Source: Pseudarthrobacter chlorophenolicus (GTDB lineage: Bacteria > Actinomycetota > Actinomycetes > Actinomycetales > Micrococcaceae). From it: 64,000 nucleotides of DNA. Position 1 is the first letter of the stretch; every line of letters starts with the position of its first letter. Position numbers and translations under genes: made by a program. Location of the stretch: positions 62,001 to 126,000 of the forward strand of contig NZ_JZTW01000001.1 in assembly GCF_000962805.1 (NCBI RefSeq), written 5' to 3'. Shown here piece after piece: positions 51,761 to 59,539 of this stretch. The notes beneath the pieces were generated by a model. That model saw nothing but the letters and a program-made list of their open reading frames with translations. It was not told the origin of the DNA and made no database searches.

Positions 51761-52990
51761 ATGAACGGGCAGGAAGCAGCAGGGCAGAACCCGCGGCAGC
51801 AGGACGGCACGACGGCGGCAAACAGCGTCCGGAGCAACGGCGCCGGGCGTCCCGCGCCCAGGACGTTCGGGGTTGAAGAGGAACTGCTGCTCGTGGACCC
51901 GGGCAGGGGTGACGCGGTGCCCATGGCCGGCGCGTTGCTGGACCTGTACGTCCGGCCGTTCGAATCCAGTTCCGGGCCGGTGCTGACGGCCGAGTTCCAG
52001 CAGGAAATGATCGAAGTGGTCACCCCGCCGCACTCCACTCTCGCCGGTCTGCGGGCTGACATCGTGGCGGGCCGGGACATTGCCCGGCAGGCCGCGGAGG
52101 ATGTTGGCGTCCGGGTGGCCGCGCTGGGCACCTCGCCGCTGCCCAGCGATCCCCATCCGGTGCGGCTGCGCCGGTTCGCGGCCATGGTGGAGGAATACGG
52201 CCTGACCGCCCGGGAACAGCTGACCTGCGGCACCCACATCCATGTGTCGGTGGAGTCTGACGAAGAGGCTGTAGGGGTGCTGGACCGGATCCGGAACTGG
52301 CTGCCGGTGCTGGTGGCCCTCAGCGCCAACTCCCCGTTCTGGCACGGCGAGGACACCGGATACGCCAGCTACCGGTCCCAGGTGTGGAGCCGCTGGCCCT
52401 CCGCCGGGCCGCTGGACATCCTGGGCACCCCCGACGCCTACCACCAGCTGGTGCACGACATGGTGAGCACCGGCGTCGCCATGGATGAAGGCATGATCTA
52501 CTTCGACGCCCGGCTGTCCCGGCACTATCCCACCGTGGAGGTGCGGATCGCCGACGTCTGCATGATGCCGGAGAACACAGTGCTGCTGGCCGGGATCGTC
52601 CGCGGGCTGGTGGAAACGGCCGCCCGTGAATGGCGGGCCGGGACGGACCCCGCCCCGGTGCCCACCGCCCTGCTTCGGCTGGCCGCGTGGAAGGCCAGCC
52701 GCTGGGGGCTGCGCGGGGAACTCCTGGATCCGGTGAGCAGCAGGCCCGGGCCGGCCCTCGGCGTCGTCAATTCCCTCCTGCACCATATCCATGGGGCGCT
52801 GGAGGACATGGGCGACCTGCAGCGGGTGGAGGAACTGACGGACCAGCTCCTGCACACCGGCACCGGAGCCGTCCGCCAGCTTGAGGTCCTGCACCGGACC
52901 GGTGACCTGGAGGACGTGGTGGACGACGCCGCCAACTGTACGGTGGGGTCCGAAATCCAGGGTGCACGGCGGGGGATCCCGGGGGATTGA
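51761..52990 (+). CDS. ybdK: carboxylate-amine ligase, YbdK-type glutamate-cysteine ligase
   Basis: 409-residue member of the GCS2 family, forming an amide bond to glutamate with ATP. After an Ala/Gln/Asn-rich tail of about 33 residues comes TFGVEEELLLVD with metal-binding glutamates, then LTAEFQQEMIEVVT and LTCGTHIHVSVES. YbdK enzymes have weak glutamate-cysteine ligase activity; mycothiol producers do not need glutathione, so the true substrate is open. GAAGG precedes the ATG. Confidence 0.85.
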   Translation: MNGQEAAGQNPRQQDGTTAANSVRSNGAGRPAPRTFGVEEELLLVDPGRGDAVPMAGALLDLYVRPFESSSGPVLTAEFQQEMIEVVTPPHSTLAGLRADIVAGRDIARQAAEDVGVRVAALGTSPLPSDPHPVRLRRFAAMVEEYGLTAREQLTCGTHIHVSVESDEEAVGVLDRIRNWLPVLVALSANSPFWHGEDTGYASYRSQVWSRWPSAGPLDILGTPDAYHQLVHDMVSTGVAMDEGMIYFDARLSRHYPTVEVRIADVCMMPENTVLLAGIVRGLVETAAREWRAGTDPAPVPTALLRLAAWKASRWGLRGELLDPVSSRPGPALGVVNSLLHHIHGALEDMGDLQRVEELTDQLLHTGTGAVRQLEVLHRTGDLEDVVDDAANCTVGSEIQGARRGIPGD

Positions 52991-53182
52991 CAGCGGCCCC
53001 TCCCGGGCGCACGCTGTTACCGCTGGGGCCTGCATTGGTGCGGCCTGGATGCCGGCGCGGCTGATCAAAGCCCGGCGTGGAACCTGTGGCGTTGAACCCC
53101 ACGGGCGGGCGGCCAACCATCCCGGAGCTGCCCCGGCGCCCCGGACGAACAGTTGAAAATGCTCCCTGTCTGGAGAACGAAA

Positions 53183-53557
53183 ATGGCCGGAGAAACTGCC
53201 GCAGCGCTTGAAGCGAAATCCTTTGATGAACCCGACGAAAAGCGCCGTCCCCCGAACACCGTGGTGGATGTGGTGCACCTTGGCGGCACCACCCTGGCCC
53301 GGCTTACCTTTGAGCGCGGCTGGCGCTGGTCCGAGACTGTCAAGACCGTGGTCCACACGGACAGCTGCCAGGTGAACCACGTGGGCATCTGCACCGCGGG
53401 GACACTGACCGTCCAAATGGACGACGGCTCACGGACCACCATCAGCGCAGGCCACGCCTACGCCGTTCCGCCGGGGCACGACGCCTGGGTGGAAGGCGAT
53501 GAGACCTTCGTGGGCTACGAGATCCTGAGCGCAGCCGCGTACGCCAAGCCCGAATGA
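53183..53557 (+). CDS. cupin domain protein
   Basis: 124-residue single-domain cupin. The sheet runs VVHLGGTTLARLTFERGWRWSE to HAYAVPPGHDAWVEGDE. Metal ligands are only partly conserved (no clear HxH in motif 1; His in motif 2 GHDAW). Such proteins are enzymes or binders; role unknown. GGAG eight bases before the ATG at 53183. Confidence 0.78.
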   Translation: MAGETAAALEAKSFDEPDEKRRPPNTVVDVVHLGGTTLARLTFERGWRWSETVKTVVHTDSCQVNHVGICTAGTLTVQMDDGSRTTISAGHAYAVPPGHDAWVEGDETFVGYEILSAAAYAKPE

Positions 53558-53603
53558 GCCGCGCCTGATTCCCGCCTGATCCCGCCCACCGGGCCGTCCG
53601 CGC

Positions 53604-54593
53604 ATGTTCCGCCTCAGGGGAGCCACCGACGCCGAGCTTCGGAAGAAGCCCCGGCGCGGGTTGCGCCGGGCCGGGTTGGTCCTGCTCGCCGTCGTGGGCC
53701 TGCTTCTGGCCTCCACGCTGCTGAACCTGTTCCTGGAGTCCCGGGAGCGGGCCACCGTCCAGCCGTACGGGGAACGGGTGGCGGTGGCCGGCGGCAGCCT
53801 GAACGTGGTGCGGAACGGTCAGCAGGGCCAGGCCATCGTGCTCCTGAGCGGGCTGGGAACCCCGGCCCCCGGCCTGGACTTCCAGCCGCTGGTCCGTGAG
53901 CTCAGCGGCTTCGACGTCATAGTGGTGGAGGGGTTCGGCTACGGTTACAGCGACATGGAGGCCGGGCCGCGGAGTAACGGGAACATCAGCAACGAACTCC
54001 ACCAGGCGCTGGAGTCGCTCCAGGTTCCCCGGCCGTATGTCCTGGCCGGCCACTCCATCTCCGGGTTCTACCTGCTGGACTATGCCAACCGGTACCGCAG
54101 CGAGGTGGCGGCCGTGATCGGCATCGACGCCTCCATCCCCAAACCCGGGGACGGGCCTGTCGCGGAGCCGGATCCGGGCGTCAACTGGGCCCGGATCCTG
54201 TCCGCCACCGGGCTGGTGCGGGCCGTGGCCTCGGTGGCTCCCGCCGTCGTGGATCCGGACAGCACCGCCTTTACCGATGACGAACTGAAGCGCATGCGCA
54301 TGATGAGCTCGTGGAATTACGGCAACCCCGCCGTGGCGGATGAGACCGCCCGGATCGCCAACAATGCCGCGGCGCTGCGGGGCGTCACCTACCCGGATGA
54401 CCTGCCGGTCCAGGCCTTCATTGCCGATGAACACACGGACCGGACCGCGGAAAAGGTTTCTGCCGCCGAGAACTTGCTCAAGAACGTGGCGCGGCACCAG
54501 GTGCTGCCCCTTGAGGGAGGGCATTACCTGCACTGGACGCAGGCGCCGCGGATGTCCGAGGCTATCCGGGAGTTCCTCGGCCCGGCCGGCTGA
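53604..54593 (+). CDS. membrane-anchored alpha/beta hydrolase
   Basis: 329 residues. An Arg-rich tail and one transmembrane helix (about 25-45) place the hydrolase domain outside the cell. The nucleophile elbow is AGHSISG, with GGHYLHW near the end giving the histidine. Unlike typical family members the usual HG oxyanion motif reads LLSGLGTPAPG. Substrate unknown. It is convergent with the CDP-alcohol transferase gene. Confidence 0.83.
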   Translation: MFRLRGATDAELRKKPRRGLRRAGLVLLAVVGLLLASTLLNLFLESRERATVQPYGERVAVAGGSLNVVRNGQQGQAIVLLSGLGTPAPGLDFQPLVRELSGFDVIVVEGFGYGYSDMEAGPRSNGNISNELHQALESLQVPRPYVLAGHSISGFYLLDYANRYRSEVAAVIGIDASIPKPGDGPVAEPDPGVNWARILSATGLVRAVASVAPAVVDPDSTAFTDDELKRMRMMSSWNYGNPAVADETARIANNAAALRGVTYPDDLPVQAFIADEHTDRTAEKVSAAENLLKNVARHQVLPLEGGHYLHWTQAPRMSEAIREFLGPAG

Positions 54594-54606
54594 AGGACAT
54601 CACGGA

Positions 54607-55233
54607 CTACCGCACAGGCCGGACGGGGTGCCCCGCGCCGGGCCGTGGGGCCGCTTCCGTGGACGCACGGTGGCGCCGTTCAAGCACGACGACGTCACGG
54701 CCAAAGGAGAACAGGAGCAGCGGGAGTGCCACGGCCGGAGCGGCGGCAGCTAAGGCGGGCGGCATGCCAGGGACCTGGGCGATGACCAGCGCAAGAAGCA
54801 GGGCCAGCGGCTGGACGGCGCCGATCACCTTGCGTGCCGTGCTCCGCGGCAGCGGCTCACGCAGGTGCGGCCGGACAATCCCCGCCGCCGCCACCAGGTA
54901 GTACATGGCGCCGATGGCCAGCGTCCACGGGCCCACCACCGTGACGGTGGCAATGGACAGGACCAGCACCAGGAAGGCATCCGTGGCGGAATCGAACCGG
55001 GCTCCCGCGTCCGAGGCGGTTCCGGTCCGCCGCGCCACCGGACCGTCCACGGCGTCGAGCAGGAGTGCCGTGCTGCCCAGCACCACCAGAAGCAGGCCGG
55101 GCACCTGGCCCGGAACGTCCCCGGTGAACAGCGGCGGGATGGCCAGCACGGCGCAGACGGCGGCGAGGGTGGCACGGACCAGGGTGATCCGGTCGGCCGG
55201 CGTCGGGCGCCAGGTAGTGATGGTCTCCACCAC
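54607..55233 (-). CDS. CDP-alcohol phosphatidyltransferase family protein
   Basis: 208-residue membrane enzyme that joins a CDP-linked lipid or alcohol to an acceptor. The full signature DG-x2-AR-x8-G-x3-D-x3-D is present in DAVDGPVARRTGTASDAG and onward. About six TM helices. GTG at 55233 begins directly after the TGA of the upstream membrane protein, so the two are coupled. Phospholipid made cannot be told. Confidence 0.85.
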   Translation of the reverse strand: MVETITTWRPTPADRITLVRATLAAVCAVLAIPPLFTGDVPGQVPGLLLVVLGSTALLLDAVDGPVARRTGTASDAGARFDSATDAFLVLVLSIATVTVVGPWTLAIGAMYYLVAAAGIVRPHLREPLPRSTARKVIGAVQPLALLLALVIAQVPGMPPALAAAAPAVALPLLLFSFGRDVVVLERRHRASTEAAPRPGAGHPVRPVR

Positions 55234-55680
55234 TCAAGTATCCCGGCGCAGAGTTCCCGGACGCGCGGCCTCCGGAATGCTGCTTCGGTTGCCGCCGTGC
55301 CGGCCCCGGCTGCTGCGGGCAAGGCCCACCGCGGCCAGGATAGTTCCGGCGCCTTCGGCAACAGCGCTGAGGGTCTTCGAGAAAAACCAGACGGGATCGT
55401 ACATGGCAGGGAACGGGCCGAACGCCGGGACATCAACGTACCGGTAGAGCATCACGGCGGCGAACGCGCTGAAGGCCACCACCAGGGCCGCGGCATAGGA
55501 GGCGCGGCTGCCGCGGACCAGCACCCACAGCCCCACCAGGACTGCGGCGGCGGCCTCGAACAGGAACAGGGTGCCTTGGCTGATGACGCCGGACGGCGCG
55601 TCCTGATGGCCCGGGGCGAGGAAAAGGTGCACCCCGGCGTCGATGAACAATGCCACAGCCGTCAGAATTCGGAGGACCAC
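55234..55680 (-). CDS. four-helix membrane protein of unknown function
   Basis: About 148 residues with four hydrophobic segments (LTAVALFIDAGVHLFLA, LFEAAAAVLVGLWVLV, YAAALVVAFSAFAAVML, VAEGAGTILAAVGLA). A His in TM1 and the LYRYVDVP loop are notable. The start GTG 55680 lacks a ribosome site. Its stop adjoins the start of the CDP-alcohol transferase gene. No family recognised. Confidence 0.7.
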   Translation of the reverse strand: MVLRILTAVALFIDAGVHLFLAPGHQDAPSGVISQGTLFLFEAAAAVLVGLWVLVRGSRASYAAALVVAFSAFAAVMLYRYVDVPAFGPFPAMYDPVWFFSKTLSAVAEGAGTILAAVGLARSSRGRHGGNRSSIPEAARPGTLRRDT

Positions 55681-55707
55681 ATTAGTAAGACGCCCAGAAC
55701 GCCGAAG

Positions 55708-55734
55708 TGGTTCACCGCGGGTAGCGGTGAACCA
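55708..55734 (-). terminator. 11-bp hairpin after ABC permease gene
   Basis: TGGTTCACCGC at 55708-55718 pairs perfectly with 55724-55734, 17 bp past the permease stop. Confidence 0.65.
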
Positions 55735-55750
55735 TTCCAACCGGCTGTGG

Positions 55751-56515
55751 TCAGCCGGACTTCCTGCGGTAGATGAATGTCGCGAACCCGTAGGCGACGG
55801 CCAGGATGCCCACCAGCCAGGCCAGGGCAACCCAGATGCCGCCGCCCACCGGTTCCTGGGCGAGCAGCGCACGGATGGTGTCCACAATGGAGGTGACCGG
55901 CTGGTTCTCGGCGAACCAGGCCACCGGGCCCGGCATGGACGCAGTGGGGACGAACGCCGAGCTGATGAACGGGAGGAAGATCAGCGGGTAGCTGAAGCCG
56001 CTGGCCCCGTCCACGGTCTTGGCCAGCAGGCCGGCGATCACGGCGATCCACGTCAGCGCCAGGGTGAAGAGCGCGAGGATCCCGACGACGGCGAGCCACG
56101 CCGCCACGGACGCACCGGACCGGAAGCCCATCACCAAGGCCACGCCCACCACAATCGCCACGGCGGCAAGGTTTGCGGCCAGCGAAGTAAGCACATGGGC
56201 CCAGAGGACGCTGGGCCTGGCCACGGGCATGGACCGGAACCGTTCGAAGATGCCGCCCTGCAGGTCCAGGAACAGCCGGTACGCGGTGTAGGCCACGCCG
56301 GAGGAAATGGTGATCAGCAGGATGCCGGGCAGCAGATAGTTGACGTACGGTCCTCCCGCACCGGTGCTGATGGCCCCGCCGAACACGTAAACGAACAGCA
56401 GCATCATGGCCACCGGGGTCACCGCCGTGGTGATGATGGTGTCCGGGCTGCGGAGGATGTGGCGCAGCGACCGGCCGGTGAGGACGCGGGTGTCGCTGAG
56501 GACGTGGGTGCTCAT
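55751..56515 (-). CDS. ABC-2 type transporter permease (DrrB-like)
   Basis: 254-residue membrane subunit with six hydrophobic segments and the ABC-2 region LLPGILLITISSGVAYTAYRLFLDLQGGIFERFRSMP. DrrB-type permeases export lipids or drugs such as daunorubicin. The ATG overlaps the stop of the ATPase gene (TGATG). It is the last gene of the PadR-controlled operon. Substrate unknown. Confidence 0.88.
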   Translation of the reverse strand: MSTHVLSDTRVLTGRSLRHILRSPDTIITTAVTPVAMMLLFVYVFGGAISTGAGGPYVNYLLPGILLITISSGVAYTAYRLFLDLQGGIFERFRSMPVARPSVLWAHVLTSLAANLAAVAIVVGVALVMGFRSGASVAAWLAVVGILALFTLALTWIAVIAGLLAKTVDGASGFSYPLIFLPFISSAFVPTASMPGPVAWFAENQPVTSIVDTIRALLAQEPVGGGIWVALAWLVGILAVAYGFATFIYRRKSG

Positions 56516-57300
56516 CACAGTCGCTTTCCGACGAGGGCCAGGAAGACGTCCTCGAGGGAGGGCTGCTTCTCGACGTATTCCACCGTGGCGGGCGGCAGGA
56601 GTTGCTTGAGCTCGGTGAGCGTGCCGTTTTGGATGATGGTGCCCTGGTGCAGGATGGCAATCCGGTCTGCCAAATGTTCTGCTTCGTCAAGGTACTGCGT
56701 GGTGAGCAGCACCGTGGTGCCCTGCCCGGCGAGCTGGCGGACGGTCTGCCACACCTCCAGGCGGGCCTGTGGGTCCAGGCCGGTGGTGGGCTCGTCGAGG
56801 AAGATGACGGGCGGTTTGCCAATCAGGCTCATGGCGATGTCCAGCCGGCGGCGCATGCCGCCCGAGTAGGTGGCGGCCCTGCGGTTCCCCGCCTCGGTGA
56901 GGGCAAACCTGGCCAGGAGTTCCTCCGCGACGGCACGCGGTTCGGTCAGGTGGCGCAGCCTGGCCACCAGCACCAGGTTCTCCCGCCCGGTGAGCACCTC
57001 GTCCACCGCGGCGAACTGGCCCGTCAGGCTGATGGACCCGCGCACCCCGGCCGGCTCCGCGCCGACGTCGCACCCGTTCACCGTGGCGGTGCCCGTGTCC
57101 GCTGCCAGCAGCGTGGACAGGATACGCACCAGGGTGGTTTTGCCCGCGCCGTTGGAGCCGAGGAGCGCGAAGATGGTCCCCGGCGCCACGTCGAAGTCGA
57201 CGCCCCGGAGGACCTGCAGGTCCTTAAACGACTTTTCGATGCCCCGCACCCGGATGGCGGGTTCCCGGACTGCGGGTTCCGGGACGGCTGCCGCGGTCAT
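56515..57300 (-). CDS. ABC transporter ATP-binding protein (DrrA-like)
   Basis: 261 residues with Walker A GSNGAGKTT, Q-loop SLTGQFAAVDE, signature YSGGMRRRLD, Walker B VIFLDEPTTGLD and H-loop LLTTQYLDEAE. The Q-loop and TGQFAAVDE match the DrrA drug-export clade. ATGA overlap with DUF1048 upstream; TGATG overlap with the permease. Confidence 0.92.
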   Translation of the reverse strand: MTAAAVPEPAVREPAIRVRGIEKSFKDLQVLRGVDFDVAPGTIFALLGSNGAGKTTLVRILSTLLAADTGTATVNGCDVGAEPAGVRGSISLTGQFAAVDEVLTGRENLVLVARLRHLTEPRAVAEELLARFALTEAGNRRAATYSGGMRRRLDIAMSLIGKPPVIFLDEPTTGLDPQARLEVWQTVRQLAGQGTTVLLTTQYLDEAEHLADRIAILHQGTIIQNGTLTELKQLLPPATVEYVEKQPSLEDVFLALVGKRL

Positions 57301-57668
57301 GGTTTGGATTCCTTCCTCTTCGCATCGTCCACGGCCTCGATCAGCCGGGCGCGTTCCTTGTCGATCCAGCGCTTGCCGCCGTAAGCCTGGGCGAAGGATT
57401 CGGCAAATTCCACGGGGTCGCTGCCCACGATGTCTCCTACCGGGGTCCCGTCGATGGCGGCGCGTTCCCAAAGGTCGGCGAGGTCGGAGATCATCTGCAC
57501 CATGGTGTCGCCCTCGGTGACCCCGCCGTAGTACATGAGGTACCTGTTGAAGGCCGCGGCGGCGGTGAGGTAGGGCTCGGGCAGCGCGTCCAGGCGTGCC
57601 TTGGCCTGCTTGTACTGCTTCTTCTGCTCGAGCGGGCCGGTGAGTGCTTCGATCCATTTGGCGGCCAT
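57297..57668 (-). CDS. DUF1048 domain protein
   Basis: 123-residue helical cytosolic protein (LEQKKQYKQAKARLDALPEPYLTAAAAFNRYLMYYGG), matching DUF1048. This family is often beside PadR regulators and exporters; its function is unknown. It begins one base after the padR stop and overlaps the ATPase start by four bases. Confidence 0.85.
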   Translation of the reverse strand: MAAKWIEALTGPLEQKKQYKQAKARLDALPEPYLTAAAAFNRYLMYYGGVTEGDTMVQMISDLADLWERAAIDGTPVGDIVGSDPVEFAESFAQAYGGKRWIDKERARLIEAVDDAKRKESKP

Positions 57669-57669
57669 G

Positions 57670-57999
57670 TCAGTTACCTTCCTGGTGGAGCTGTTCGATA
57701 CGTTCTGCGAGGAAGCTCCACGTCCTCCAGAACTCTTCAAGTTCCCGGGTGCCCACGGCGTTCAGCGAGTACACCTTGCGTGGCGGGCCCTTCTCGGACG
57801 GGACCTTCTCCACGTCCACCAGGCCGCGCTGTTCGATGCGGACCAGCAGTGCGTAGACGGTGCCCTCCGCAATGTCCGCAAAGCCCTGGTCCCGCAGCCG
57901 CGTGGTGATCTCGTAGCCGTAGGCCGGCCGGGTGGCAAGGATCGCCAGGACGATGCCTTCAAGGGTGCCCTTGAGCATTTCCGTCATCTGTTTGCCCAT
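57670..57999 (-). CDS. PadR family transcriptional regulator
   Basis: 109-residue winged-helix repressor: MLKGTLEGIVLAILATRPAYGYEITTRLRDQG, then EGTVYALLVRIEQRGLVDVEK and RKVYSLNAVG for the wing, and a C-terminal dimerisation helix. First gene of a four-gene exporter operon; it probably represses itself and the exporter until a drug-like ligand binds. AGGAG before the ATG. Confidence 0.92.
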   Translation of the reverse strand: MGKQMTEMLKGTLEGIVLAILATRPAYGYEITTRLRDQGFADIAEGTVYALLVRIEQRGLVDVEKVPSEKGPPRKVYSLNAVGTRELEEFWRTWSFLAERIEQLHQEGN

Positions 58000-58017
58000 G
58001 TGCCGCTCCTGCTACTT

Positions 58018-58066
58018 AGTGTTGCTGACTACCACTACATAGTAACACTGGGTACTGGCGGCGCAA
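58018..58066 (-). promoter_or_regulatory. promoter region of the PadR-exporter operon
   Basis: On the minus strand TTGCGC (58061-58066) and TACTAT (58039-58044) are spaced by 16 bases. Inverted AGTGTT/AACACT halves (58018-58023, 58044-58049) flank the start region and are candidates for PadR binding. Confidence 0.5.
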
Positions 58067-58206
58067 GAGGTTTTTTCGGGCTGGTCCGGCGGGCCCTTTT
58101 GCCCTTGAAGATGGCGTCCCCGAGGCGTTGACTTAAGTTGCGGGCAGCAGTGTCCGCGGGGCGGGAAGGCAGCGGGCCCCACCGTTCCGGACAGAAAGGA
58201 AATTCA

Positions 58207-58563
58207 GTGACTAAGTGGTATCGGTGGCAGGACTGGGCAACAGTTGCCGCCGGACTCTTCACTGCGGTCGCGGTCCTCTGGACCCGGCAGCTCAACTTGT
58301 CCACAACCTGCATGCTCGTTTTCGGCGGGCTGCTGGTGGTCAGTGGCCTGATCAACCTGGCCATGCCCGGTATGCCGGCCATGGAATACGTCCAGGCCAT
58401 CCTGGCCGCAGGACTGGTCCTCTCGCCATGGCTGGGGACCTACACAGGCGCCACGGGAGCGGCGCTGACATCGTGGATCGCAGGTGGAGTGGCGCTGGTG
58501 GTTACAGCAGCCGCCATCAAGCCGAGCACCGACGTCCGCCACGCCTACCGCGTCTCGCATTAG
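58207..58563 (+). CDS. SPW repeat membrane protein
   Basis: 118 residues, four hydrophobic helices, with a WQDWATVAAGL-like start and the SPWLG motif that names the family. Two repeats of two helices are visible. Function unknown. GTG 58207 follows AAAGGAAA. Confidence 0.83.
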   Translation: MTKWYRWQDWATVAAGLFTAVAVLWTRQLNLSTTCMLVFGGLLVVSGLINLAMPGMPAMEYVQAILAAGLVLSPWLGTYTGATGAALTSWIAGGVALVVTAAAIKPSTDVRHAYRVSH

Positions 58564-58686
58564 CACCGGAATCCGCCACGGCCGGAGCGCCGCGGAGCGG
58601 GGTTGGGCCCGCCACCAGCAGCCGAGGCCGTGGCGAAGCTATGTCCGCAGGCCTTTTCCGGGCTGCTCCGGGCGTGCGCCGCGCGG

Positions 58687-59433
58687 TCAGGGAATAGCCG
58701 GCCGCACCTTCACGCCGCGCAGGGAGCGGAGAAGTACGACGGCGGTGACGGACCCCGCTGCCATGATGGACGCGAGCACCACCACCTGGAACCGGCCCGC
58801 CTCCAAAGGTGAGGCACCGCCGAAGATGGCGCCCACGAACGCGCCGGGCAGGGTGACCAGGCCTGTGGTTTTGGTCTGGTCCGTGGAGGGGATCAGGGCC
58901 GAATGCACGGACTGCCGGGCCTGCGCCAGCGTGGCAACACCCGCGGTGGCACCCAGCGCCAGCCAGCCTTCCACCTGGTCCCACTGCTCATTGACGGCCT
59001 CGTAGAACCGGCGCCCGGCCAGGGTGGCAATGCTCATGCAGTTGCCGATCACGATCCCGCCCACCGCCAGCACGTACCGCGGCGTGAAGTCGATCGCGCC
59101 GGTTGCGAACACCACGGCCAGGGTCACCGTGATGCCCAGGGCCATCGTCCCGGCCACCACGGCAAACCGGTGCCACTGCCAGCCCAGCCGGCGGGCCGCC
59201 GTCGTGGCCGCCACGCTGAACATGACCAGCAAAGCCGCGCCCACCCAGAGTGGATCGCTGATGATTCCGCCCAGGATGAGGCTGATGAGAGCCAGTTGGG
59301 CGGCGCCGCGGAGGATGGCCACGGCGGGGGCAAGGTAATGCGGAGTCCGGGAGCCCCACAGGACGCCCACCGTGAGGGCCACCAGGATGGCGAGCGCCGC
59401 CAGGGTGGGCAGCAGGTCGGTGAGGTGGGGCAT
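58687..59433 (-). CDS. FetB/YbbM-type ABC permease (UPF0014)
   Basis: 248-residue membrane protein with about seven helices. Family motifs are RGAAQLALISLIL, the mid GNCMSIATLAGRRFYEAV, and the late LPGAFVGAIFGGASPLEAGRFQ. E. coli FetB pairs with ATPase FetA in iron export. No ATPase is adjacent here. Palindrome B1 lies upstream of its start; no clear ribosome site was found. Confidence 0.87.
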   Translation of the reverse strand: MPHLTDLLPTLAALAILVALTVGVLWGSRTPHYLAPAVAILRGAAQLALISLILGGIISDPLWVGAALLVMFSVAATTAARRLGWQWHRFAVVAGTMALGITVTLAVVFATGAIDFTPRYVLAVGGIVIGNCMSIATLAGRRFYEAVNEQWDQVEGWLALGATAGVATLAQARQSVHSALIPSTDQTKTTGLVTLPGAFVGAIFGGASPLEAGRFQVVVLASIMAAGSVTAVVLLRSLRGVKVRPAIP

Positions 59434-59450
59434 CAGGCCAGCGTATCCCG

Positions 59451-59518
59451 CCCCAACTAGGTAGCAGCAGATGTCGTTATGGGGCCTCAAAACGACATCT
59501 GCTGCTACCTAGTTGGGG
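59451..59518. repeat. family B long inverted repeat, copy B1
   Basis: Perfect 28-bp arms (59451-59478 with 59491-59518) starting CCCCAACTAGGTAGCAGCAG, around a 12-base loop. It lies between the glycosyltransferase stop and the fetB-like start. Confidence 0.9.
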
Positions 59519-59539
59519 AAATTAGAATCGCGCCGCCGG

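Noticed and set aside
51722-53416. Minus-strand frame of 564 codons over the YbdK gene
   Set aside because: Antisense shadow of a well-supported gene; low-complexity product.
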